NCBI GenBank assembly: GCA_046050405.1
Contig: JBJOPY010000258.1
Location: 1 to 6,547, forward strand
Length of the DNA: 6,547 nt
Source of the DNA: JADKCL01 sp046050405
GTDB lineage: Bacteria; Bacteroidota; Bacteroidia; J057; JADKCL01
Direction of reading: 5' to 3'
Of the stretch, positions 1-6,192 are shown one piece after another. The notes under the pieces were generated by a model. The model did not search any database. It worked only from the letters and a program-made list of their open reading frames with translations, and was not told where the DNA came from. The number at the start of each line of letters is the position of its first letter. Position 1 is the first letter of the stretch. A program made the translations under genes and the position numbers.

Positions 1-71
1 CAATTTAGGGAAACATTGTCTCTCTGTGAGCATCGACTTTTTCGATTCCCTCTGCGGAGCTGGAAACCAAT

Positions 72-953
72 TCACTCCTCGCTCAAAATTGCGTTCAGGA
101 GCGTCCTCACCTCAGTGGTAGGCTGATTCAGCAAAAAATGCCCACCCGGCACCACATGCAGTGTGGCACAATTTACCTTGCGGATGAAGTCCCTACAGAG
201 ATTCACAGGCAGGATGTCATCGTCCTCCCCCCAGACGATGTGCCATCGCGTCCCCGTATCGGAGGAGCGCTTTGCAATCAGGCCGAGATCAGGCCTCAGC
301 AGTGAATGCCCTTTCCACACCAATTTCAGCAACTGGCGCTTTTCGGCCGTGTGGAATTGCCGGCTGACAAATTTGTATTTGAAGGCATCGGTGATCCGGA
401 GCCTGTAAAGCACCCAGAGAGAAGACCGAAGGAGGCCCGGCCAACGCATGACCGTCCCAAACAGCCGCCTACCCAGCGGGTGATACATGCAGAAATGGTA
501 CAGGGGATGGATCTTCAGCCCGTCAGGCGAGATCAAGGTCATGCTGTGGATTTGGATTGCCGTGGTTTGGTATAGGGTCAGGGCGATTTTGGCACCTAGG
601 CTATAGGCCAGGAAATGGACTTCCCTGCAAGCATGCAGCTCGACCAGCTGATGGAGGAAATGGTCCCAAATGTCCGGCGGGACGGGTTCCGCCTCCTCTC
701 CCCAGGTGCTCTCCCCGAAGAAAATCAGGTCGATCATCACGACACGCCACCCGATGGGGGCGACCGGAAAAACAGATCGGAACAGTTTTCGACTCTGGCC
801 ATACCCATGAAAGCAGAGCAGCAGGCGGTCACCATCGCCCATGCACGCACCTGCGATGCTCCCCTTGCCTCCCAAGAGTTCGATCCTGAAATTTTCAGCC
901 TCCAATATTGAAATTGATTTGAATCCTAACAACCTTTGATAACTATTCTGCAA
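72..953 (-). CDS. alpha/beta hydrolase fold protein
   Basis: This is a serine hydrolase of the alpha/beta fold; its substrate cannot be told from sequence. Counting from the longest reading (293 residues), the oxyanion-hole HG is at 49-50 after the strand LLLCF. The nucleophile elbow AYSLG puts Ser at 118, an acid candidate lies in GEDDD (243-246), and the catalytic His is 272 in PGGHFLL. Residues about 145-230 form a helical, basic lid between the core halves. The length suits a single-domain hydrolase and there is no signal peptide, so it is probably cytoplasmic. The start is uncertain. The longest reading begins with TTG at 951-953. TTG codons at residues 17 and 27 (the latter has AGGA 8 bases upstream) and ATG at 38 are alternatives, but 38 would cut into the first strand. 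It is divergent from rfaE2 with only 10 bases between the longest readings. The fold call is firm; esterase, lipase or other activity is unknown. Confidence 0.88.
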   Translation of the reverse strand: MQNSYQRLLGFKSISILEAENFRIELLGGKGSIAGACMGDGDRLLLCFHGYGQSRKLFRSVFPVAPIGWRVVMIDLIFFGESTWGEEAEPVPPDIWDHFLHQLVELHACREVHFLAYSLGAKIALTLYQTTAIQIHSMTLISPDGLKIHPLYHFCMYHPLGRRLFGTVMRWPGLLRSSLWVLYRLRITDAFKYKFVSRQFHTAEKRQLLKLVWKGHSLLRPDLGLIAKRSSDTGTRWHIVWGEDDDILPVNLCRDFIRKVNCATLHVVPGGHFLLNQPTTEVRTLLNAILSEE

Positions 954-963
954 TATAAACGGA
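900..963. promoter_or_regulatory. AT-rich divergent start region between hydrolase and rfaE2
   Basis: This stretch is clearly richer in A and T than the genes on both sides and separates two divergent genes, so promoters for both probably lie here. On the plus strand, TTGATT (914-919), an 18-base spacer and GATAAC (938-943) form a weak sigma-70-like pair that would give a very short leader before 964. TATAAA at 954-959 (TATATT-like on the minus strand) is a second -10 candidate with no good -35 partner. No convincing Bacteroidota-type TTTG -7 element was found at the right spacing. If the minus-strand element is used, the hydrolase would start at an internal codon, not at TTG 953. All of this is inference from position and composition. 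Confidence 0.3.
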
Positions 964-1467
964 ATGTGCGCCGCCTACACCACCGCCCAGAAGATCATGA
1001 CCCGCGAAGCCTTGCGCCGCGTCGTCCTGACTTGGCGACTTGACAACAGCAAAGTCGTCTTCACGAACGGTTGCTTCGACATTCTGCACCTCGGCCATGT
1101 CGATTACCTGGAAAAGGCTCGCGCCCTCGGCGACCGATTGATCCTGGCTCTGAACTCCGATGCCTCGGTGAGACGGCTTCAGAAAGGGGCTGAGCGCCCT
1201 TTGCAGGGCGAAATGGCACGTGCGCGAATATTGGCTTCACTGGAGTTCATCGATGCCGTCTGCATTTTCGACGAGGACACCCCGCTGGAACTGATCCGAT
1301 TCCTCCAACCCGATGTACTCGTCAAGGGCGGCGATTACAGCATTGACAACATTGCCGGAACCCAAGATGTGCTCGGCTGGGGCGGAGAGGTCATCACCAT
1401 ACCCTTGGTCGAAGGTCATAGCACCACCCATATCGTCAATAAAATCAAGCATTCCTCACATGGCTGA
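964..1467 (+). CDS. rfaE2: D-glycero-beta-D-manno-heptose 1-phosphate adenylyltransferase, stand-alone
   Basis: It transfers AMP from ATP to heptose 1-phosphate, giving ADP-heptose, the precursor of the lipopolysaccharide inner core; it acts in the cytosol. The 167 residues match only the C-terminal nucleotidyltransferase half of the bifunctional HldE. Visible motifs are TNGCFDILHLGH at 34-45 with the HxGH ATP-binding signature at 42-45, NSDASVRRL at 64-72, the ERP of the loop at 77-79, LVKGGDY at 119-125 and GHSTTHIV at 151-158. KGGDY together with GHSTT separates it from the related glycerol-3-phosphate cytidylyltransferases. The kinase half (RfaE1) is not in the window, so a separate kinase gene is expected elsewhere. 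The start at 964 has no clear ribosome-binding site. ATG at 997 (residue 12) would still keep the whole domain. The stop overlaps the next gene's ATG (ATGGCTGA, 1460-1467), indicating translational coupling with the formamidase gene. Confidence 0.9.
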   Translation: MCAAYTTAQKIMTREALRRVVLTWRLDNSKVVFTNGCFDILHLGHVDYLEKARALGDRLILALNSDASVRRLQKGAERPLQGEMARARILASLEFIDAVCIFDEDTPLELIRFLQPDVLVKGGDYSIDNIAGTQDVLGWGGEVITIPLVEGHSTTHIVNKIKHSSHG

Positions 1468-2292
1468 CTTCAAGATGACGATCGAGGTGGGAGGGAGGCG
1501 GTATGCGCTTCGGCAACCGGGGTTTTCCATTGCGATCCCCATGCATTTCGATGGCCTTCAACCCAATACTTACGGGGTCGCCCCGGCGCATGCAGAAGCT
1601 TATCGCTCAGGCGGCTGGGTGGGTGACACCCGTCAAGGCGGGAGCTTCAATTTCGAGACCTATACGCTCACGCCGCATTGCAACGGCACCCATACGGAAT
1701 GCATCGGCCACATCGTGGACGATCGCCTTCGCATCCATGAGGAACTCCAAGAGACCCTCCTTCCGGCCACGCTGATTACGGTGCGTCCGAAATCCGGCCA
1801 TGAGACCCGGGACCATTACCATCCTCCCCTGGCGACGGAAGACATCGTGATCGACCTTACCGCGCTGCATGACGCCCTTTTAGCCTCCGATGCTGAGTTG
1901 CCCACCGCCCTTGTGATCCGCACCTTGCCCAACGATCGCTCCAAATCATCCCGTGACTATATGCGGCAGACACCTGCGTTTCTTACACTGGAGGCCATGG
2001 CTTATCTGGTCGGGCTGGGCGTTCAGCATTTGCTGGTGGACATTCCTTCCGTGGATCGGCTGTTTGACGGGGGAATCTTAGTGCCCACTATGTTTTCTGG
2101 GATCTGCCTGGCGGAGGCCGTCGGTTGGAACTGTCTGCACACCGAGGGAAAACGATCACAGAAATGATCTATGCCGACGATTCGCTCCCCGATGGAAAAT
2201 ACCTGATAAATCTTTAACTTGCGCCATTTATGACCGTTGCAGCACCCAGTCGCCCGGTTTTGTATCCTCTGAACCCCGAATCAGATGCCTGA
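1460..2292 (+). pseudogene. cyclase-family kynurenine formamidase (kynB-like), frameshifted with internal stop
   Basis: This belongs to the metal-dependent cyclase family (KynB-like arylformamidases), which hydrolyse N-formylkynurenine to kynurenine and formate; kynU directly downstream supports that role. From ATG 1460 the frame is good to about residue 205. It contains the metal-site motif HCNGTHTECIGH (73-84), a longer-spaced variant of HxGTHxDxPxH, and VDIPSVDR (193-200). The open frame then runs into unrelated residues and stops at 2165-2167 (235 residues). The family's C-terminal part continues in the -1 frame: SAHYVFWDL from 2080, GKTITEMIY (2146-2172) and DGKYLINL, then TAA at 2215-2217. 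Beyond the TAA, APF and APSRPVLYPL lead to TGA 2290-2292. One missing base within 2069-2080, perhaps from the G run at 2069-2073, plus one nonsense change (probably CAA to TAA) explain this. The intact protein would have had about 277 residues. The damage is clear; the exact substrate is inferred from context. Confidence 0.87.
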
Positions 2293-3580
2293 ATACGATC
2301 CAAACTTTCGCCCGAACCGCGAATATGCCGAGGAATTGGATGCCAAGGATCCGCTGGCGCATTTCCGGGACCGTTTTTACATTCCAAAAATGGCGGACGG
2401 GCGCGATCGCCTCTATTTCTGCGGCAACTCTCTTGGTTTGCAACCGAAGTCGACCCGGTCATTCGTGGAGCAGGAACTGCTGGATTGGGAGCGGCTCGGG
2501 GTGGAGGGGCACTTTCATGCACGGAATCCTTGGCTGTCCTACTATGAGCTCCTGACGGAGGCGATGGCGACTGTCGTGGGTGGCCAGGCCGAAGAGGTGG
2601 TGGTGATGAACAGCCTCACCGTGAACCTGCATCTCCTCATGGTGAGCTTCTATCGCCCGACTGCACACCGCCATAAGATCATCATCGAGGCGGATGCCTT
2701 CCCGAGCGACCGCTATGCGGTAGTCTCGCAGATGAAATTCCATGGATTCGACCCCAGGACCTCTCTGGTCGAGCTGAGGAGCAAGGACGGGCATCCGGTG
2801 ATACCGACGGAGGAAATCCTCGAGGCAATCGCCCGAGAGGGTGACTCAGTGGCATTGGTATTGCTGGGGGGCGTGAATTATTATACCGGTCAGGCCTTTG
2901 AGATGGAGAAGAGCACCCAGGCGAGCCATGCAGTCGGTGCCAAAGTGGGCTTCGACCTTGCGCATGCTGCTGGGAATCTGGTGCTGCGCCTTCACGATTG
3001 GGGGCCGGACTTTGCCTGCTGGTGCGGGTACAAATACCTGAACAGTGGCCCGGGAGGGCTTTCAGGCATCTTCATTCATCATCGCCATGCGCATGATTCC
3101 ACGATGCCGAGATTCTCGGGATGGTGGGGTCACAACAAGCAAAACCGCTTCAAGATGCCGCCTGATTTCGAGCCACTTCCGGGAGCCGAAGGCTGGCAAT
3201 TGAGCAATTCTCCGATCCTCGCCCTGGCTGCTTTGCGGGCTTCCCTGGAGATTTTTGCCGACGCGGGGATGCAAGCACTCCGCCAGAAGTCGGAGTTGCT
3301 CACGGGATATCTGGAATGGCTGATACATCAGAGGAATGTGAACGACAGAATCCGCATCCTCACGCCGAGCAATGTCGCACAGCGAGGATGTCAGCTGAGT
3401 CTCCAGACGAAGGAGGATGGGCGGGCCATTTTTGATCGGCTGACGATGCAGGGAGTGGTAACTGATTGGCGGGAACCAGATGTGATTCGGGTCGCGCCTG
3501 TGCCGTTGTACAATCGATTTGTAGATGTCTGGGATTTTGTGGATGTGCTGATGGCGTCGATTGCATATCCAGTCGGTTAG
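2285..3580 (+). CDS. kynU: kynureninase
   Basis: This pyridoxal-phosphate enzyme cleaves kynurenine (or 3-hydroxykynurenine) to anthranilate (or 3-hydroxyanthranilate) and alanine, in tryptophan catabolism or de novo NAD synthesis. It is cytosolic and normally a dimer. Its 431 residues are a normal length. Landmarks in order: YFCGNSLGLQP (44-54), NSLTVNLH (109-116), DAFPSDRYA (137-145), GGVNYYTGQ (195-203), the cofactor-contacting FDLAHAAGN (223-231) with Asp224, and CGYKYLNSGPGG (247-258) with Schiff-base Lys250. These are followed by WWGH (280-283), QLSNSP (305-310) and RGCQLSL (367-373). The ATG at 2285 sits inside ATGCCTGA, overlapping the ancestral stop of the formamidase gene by 8 bases. 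With that gene broken, ribosomes stop at 2167 (or 2217 in the shifted frame), and no Shine-Dalgarno sequence precedes the ATG, so coupled translation may be weakened. No frame damage is seen within it. Confidence 0.96.
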   Translation: MPEYDPNFRPNREYAEELDAKDPLAHFRDRFYIPKMADGRDRLYFCGNSLGLQPKSTRSFVEQELLDWERLGVEGHFHARNPWLSYYELLTEAMATVVGGQAEEVVVMNSLTVNLHLLMVSFYRPTAHRHKIIIEADAFPSDRYAVVSQMKFHGFDPRTSLVELRSKDGHPVIPTEEILEAIAREGDSVALVLLGGVNYYTGQAFEMEKSTQASHAVGAKVGFDLAHAAGNLVLRLHDWGPDFACWCGYKYLNSGPGGLSGIFIHHRHAHDSTMPRFSGWWGHNKQNRFKMPPDFEPLPGAEGWQLSNSPILALAALRASLEIFADAGMQALRQKSELLTGYLEWLIHQRNVNDRIRILTPSNVAQRGCQLSLQTKEDGRAIFDRLTMQGVVTDWREPDVIRVAPVPLYNRFVDVWDFVDVLMASIAYPVG

Positions 3581-3760
3581 GGAGGCTCCTCGGATTTGAT
3601 TCTTGGAGGACAGTGATGGATCCAGGGATATTCTCCCGGGAGTGCACGGAATTATTCCCTTGCCACCGGGACCATGACGAAAGTCACCCTCCACCCGAAT
3701 ATTCCTCAAATACCAAACCCATCGTCTCTCCGATCTTCACACCCATCAAAGCCGCTGAAA
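3581..3760. other. kynU-hemN intergenic stretch with short palindromes
   Basis: These 180 bases separate kynU from the chosen hemN start. They hold three adjacent short palindromes: CTCCCGGGAG (3633-3642), GTGCAC (3642-3647) and GGAAT-T-ATTCC (3648-3658). These could be an operator or chance. No terminator hairpin with a T tract is visible after kynU and no convincing promoter pair was found. An in-frame ATG at 3674 would add 29 low-complexity residues rich in Pro and Ser to HemN. They do not look like the HemN family and are probably untranslated leader. Confidence 0.35.
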
Positions 3761-5119
3761 ATGAATCGTTCATTCTTACAAAAATACAATACCCAAGGCC
3801 CGCGCTACACGAGTTACCCTACCGTGCCTTACTGGGATGAAACCCCGCCGACAGAGGCAAATTGGTTGGAATTGGTGAGGGAATCGTTTCGGGTCAGCAA
3901 CCAGTCAGAGGGAATCAGTCTCTACGTCCACCTTCCTTATTGTGAGAGCCTCTGCACCTACTGCGGCTGCAATACCCGGATCACGGTGAACCATGCGGTG
4001 GAGTCGCCCTATGTCGAGACCCTCCTCCAGGAATGGCAGCTCTATCTGGATGCCCTGCCCGAAAAACCCAGGATCAAGGAGTTCCACTTCGGCGGTGGAA
4101 CACCCACCTTCTTCAGCCCTTTCAACCTGCATCGGCTTGCAAAGGGCATCTTGGACGGGACAGAACCTGTCGCGCACCCGGATTTCAGCCTCGAAGGCCA
4201 CCCCAACAATACGTCGCCCGACCACTTGCAAACCCTCTTCGACCTGGGCTTCCGGCGCGTGAGCTTTGGCATCCAGGATTTCGACCCGAGGGTGCAGGAG
4301 GTCGTCAATCGGATCCAAACCTTCGAGCAGGTCAAGTTCATCACGGGGGCTGCGAGGGCGATCGGCTACACGAGCATCAATTATGACCTGATCTATGGCC
4401 TCCCGCTCCAAAAACTGGATTCCGTGCAGGGAACGCTGGACAAAGTCACCCTCCTGCGCCCGGACCGCATCGCATTGTACAGCTATGCCCACGTGCCCTG
4501 GATCAAGCCCGGACAGCGAAAATTCACCGAGCTCGACCTGCCGACAGGGGAAGAAAAACGGGCTCTCTACGAGCTTGGGAGGGATTTCCTGGAAAAGGAA
4601 GGCTATGTGGAAATCGGCATGGATCATTTCGCATTGCCGTCAGAAGCATTGAGCCGGGCTGCCGCCGCAGGCATGATGCACCGGAACTTCATGGGCTACA
4701 CCCCAGAGCATACCCGCTTATGTATCGGACTGGGAGTGAGTGCCATCGGGGATGCTTGGACGGGATTCCTCCAAAACCATAAGCGGGTGGAAGACTACCT
4801 TGCCGCCGTCAATGCCGGACACTTGCCCATTTACAGGGGGCACGTGCATACAGCCGAGGACCTGCTGCTTCGGCAGCATATCCTGAACATCATGTGCAGA
4901 CATGCAACGCAATGGGATGCCCAGGCCATGGATCCTGCCATAGAGGCTGCGATCGCTAGGCTCCAGCCGATGGTGGAGGATGGCCTGGTGACCATCCACA
5001 CGGACGGGCTTCAGGTGACGGATTCCGGAAGGCCATTCGTTCGGAACATCTGCATGGCATTGGATGCCCGCCTGGCGGAAAAAGTCCCTGCGGAAGTCAT
5101 CTTCAGCACCACCGTATGA
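3761..5119 (+). CDS. hemN: oxygen-independent coproporphyrinogen III oxidase
   Basis: This radical-SAM enzyme decarboxylates two propionates of coproporphyrinogen III to give protoporphyrinogen IX without oxygen, late in heme synthesis in the cytosol. ATG 3761 gives 452 residues, close to the 457 of E. coli HemN, and begins in the family style with KYNTQGPRYTSYPT. The cluster motif is CESLCTYCGC: Cys61, 65 and 68 bind the [4Fe-4S] cluster and Cys70 is the extra HemN cysteine. LYVHLPYC precedes it. The SAM-binding positions I remember from E. coli match: GGGTP (111-115), Glu145, Gln172, Arg184 and Asp209. IGMDHFAL (285-292), RNFMGYT (308-314) and IGLGVSAIGD (322-331) follow. The N-terminal region and CGC argue against the chaperone HemW. 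An in-frame ATG at 3674 is less likely: it adds a non-family extension, whereas 3761 has an A-rich CTGAAA upstream, common in Bacteroidota. The gene is complete and stands alone. Confidence 0.95.
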   Translation: MNRSFLQKYNTQGPRYTSYPTVPYWDETPPTEANWLELVRESFRVSNQSEGISLYVHLPYCESLCTYCGCNTRITVNHAVESPYVETLLQEWQLYLDALPEKPRIKEFHFGGGTPTFFSPFNLHRLAKGILDGTEPVAHPDFSLEGHPNNTSPDHLQTLFDLGFRRVSFGIQDFDPRVQEVVNRIQTFEQVKFITGAARAIGYTSINYDLIYGLPLQKLDSVQGTLDKVTLLRPDRIALYSYAHVPWIKPGQRKFTELDLPTGEEKRALYELGRDFLEKEGYVEIGMDHFALPSEALSRAAAAGMMHRNFMGYTPEHTRLCIGLGVSAIGDAWTGFLQNHKRVEDYLAAVNAGHLPIYRGHVHTAEDLLLRQHILNIMCRHATQWDAQAMDPAIEAAIARLQPMVEDGLVTIHTDGLQVTDSGRPFVRNICMALDARLAEKVPAEVIFSTTV

Positions 5120-5250
5120 CACCTCGGCCTCCGTCACAGCGCAGGCCAGCAACCCATCTTCCCCTGAAGGCCGTTGGTACCACTTGGGTGAGAGGATCGT
5201 GCGCACCTGGACAGCATACATAGGCCTCAATGCTTAGCCATTCGCTCCTG
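5120..5250. other. convergent intergenic region, nothing recognised
   Basis: These 131 bases lie between the hemN stop and the stop of the small leftward gene. Convergent genes would need a terminator here, but the only self-complementary pieces are weak: GGCCT (5126-5130) with AGGCC (5143-5147) around a 12-base loop, and the 8-base palindrome TGGTACCA (5175-5182). Neither has a T tract. One plus-strand and one minus-strand frame stay open across most of it, but neither has family resemblance. Confidence 0.4.
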
Positions 5251-5487
5251 TCAGAAAACAAAAGTGCTCAGCAACCCATACATGATGGCTGCCAGGATCA
5301 CCCAAGGCAACCATTTCCGAACAATGTAAAATGGATCCAGCCGAGGCTGCCGTGCATTTCTGGTCACCGAGAACCGCTCACGGCCAGTGCTCGGCCCCTT
5401 TTCCGGCTCCTCCCCGAATTCCCGCTTTTCACGGGTGCTTCGCCGGGTGGCGAGGCGGCTTCTGTAGTTTCTTTCCCTCAGTTCCAT
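5251..5487 (-). CDS. small hypothetical protein with C-terminal membrane segment
   Basis: I do not recognise this 78-residue protein. Residues 1-50 are very polar and charged (rich in Arg and Glu, with RSRLATRRSTREKRE at 9-23). Residues about 59-78 (KWLPWVILAAIMYGLLSTFV) form one hydrophobic segment ending one residue before the stop, preceded by the basic RKW. It would be a tail-anchored or single-pass inner-membrane protein with a cytoplasmic basic N-terminus. It starts 45 bases after the DUF1684 stop on the same strand, so the two may be co-transcribed. No Shine-Dalgarno sequence is visible upstream of the ATG at 5485-5487. The clean membrane segment next to basic residues argues for a real gene, but short length and lack of homology recognition leave doubt. 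Confidence 0.55.
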   Translation of the reverse strand: MELRERNYRSRLATRRSTREKREFGEEPEKGPSTGRERFSVTRNARQPRLDPFYIVRKWLPWVILAAIMYGLLSTFVF

Positions 5488-5532
5488 GGCGTTGCGATTT
5501 TCAGATGAACGAGTTCCCCCGTGACTTGTTGC

Positions 5533-6192
5533 CTAGTTCCAATGAAAATCCTTTTCGCCAGCCTCTATCGCCACCGGAAGGTGGTTTTCCTGGGGTGGCA
5601 AAGGGCAGGCATAGGCATAATTGTAAACGCAGTACGGATTGTAGGCGCGGTTGAAATCAAGTGGAACGCGGTTCCCGGCACGGCGCGTGTCCATGTACCG
5701 CCCTCCCCCGTAGCTGCCCTTGCCCGTGGTCAGGTCCCGAAAAGGGACGAACAATGTCTTGCTGTCCTTCGGGTTGGATTGGTAGGCTGTGAGCTTGCAT
5801 TCGACCTCCTTGATTTTGAAATGAAGCCATCCTGCCACGATGTACCATTCGGGTTTGCCTTGGGATCGCGGCATCTCGATCCGCTCAAATTTCGGATTCC
5901 CCTCAAATGTGGCATCGACCCGAAACTCCCGACGGATCGGATACCAATCCAGCCGCGTAAACCGCGCCTTCAGGCTGTCTGGAATCGGTGAATCGGGACT
6001 CGACCTGAAGTTTTCGTCCCGTTGGGTGCGGAACTGCTCCTCGTCCTGGAGATAGGTGTCCTCGTTCAGCACCCATTGGAAAAGCAAGGCGATCAGGAGC
6101 AGGGTTCCCACTCCAGCGACAATGAAGGTGCTGTTTCGCCGGGAATTGATCCCGCCGCTGTACGTCTGCTCCGGTAATTCTGAACTGCTCAT
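5533..6192 (-). CDS. DUF1684 domain protein with N-terminal membrane anchor
   Basis: This 219-residue protein has an uncharacterised DUF1684 domain (function unknown; no reaction is claimed). Residues 22-41 (FIVAGVGTLLLIALLF and flanks) form one transmembrane helix or uncleaved signal anchor, after a short polar N-terminus with RR at 18-19. The rest is probably periplasmic. The DUF1684 core spans about 75-213: RLDWYPI (80-86), the mid strands around WYIVAGWLHF (116-125), FVPFRDLTTGKGSYGGGRY (148-166), then the strongly conserved end LDFNRAYNPYC (178-188), CPLPPQENHLPVAIEAGEK (196-214). The tail is complete. The ATG overlaps the stop of the upstream oxidoreductase remnant as ATGA (6189-6192), and no Shine-Dalgarno sequence precedes it, so translation was probably coupled to that gene. 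This may matter now that the upstream gene is damaged. Confidence 0.88.
   Translation of the reverse strand: MSSSELPEQTYSGGINSRRNSTFIVAGVGTLLLIALLFQWVLNEDTYLQDEEQFRTQRDENFRSSPDSPIPDSLKARFTRLDWYPIRREFRVDATFEGNPKFERIEMPRSQGKPEWYIVAGWLHFKIKEVECKLTAYQSNPKDSKTLFVPFRDLTTGKGSYGGGRYMDTRRAGNRVPLDFNRAYNPYCVYNYAYACPLPPQENHLPVAIEAGEKDFHWN

Noticed and set aside
32..46. Hairpin ATCGA-CTTTT-TCGAT downstream of the hydrolase
   Set aside because: Five-base AT-rich stem with no T tract in the hydrolase direction; too weak to call a terminator.
1313..1459. Upstream extension of the formamidase frame to an ATG at 1313
   Set aside because: It lies in a second frame of rfaE2 and its 49 residues do not resemble the family; ATG 1460 fits the family N-terminus and the overlap pattern.
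2078..2082. Programmed -1 ribosomal frameshift in the formamidase gene
   Set aside because: No slippery heptamer or downstream pseudoknot was seen, and the shifted frame still meets TAA at 2215-2217 before the conserved end.
3062..3709. Long minus-strand open frame (215 codons) opposite kynU
   Set aside because: Shadow of kynU; His-, Arg- and Pro-rich composition typical of antisense reading, no domain seen.
3674..3760. 29-residue N-terminal extension of HemN
   Set aside because: Pro/Ser-rich and unlike the family; the family N-terminus begins right at ATG 3761.
3905..4627. Long minus-strand open frame (240 codons) opposite hemN
   Set aside because: Antisense shadow of a clearly coding, motif-rich radical-SAM gene.
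5118..5237. Open plus-strand frame after hemN ending with GERIVRTWTAYIGLNA
   Set aside because: No start codon or family resemblance; HemN already ends normally, so this is not a lost C-terminus.
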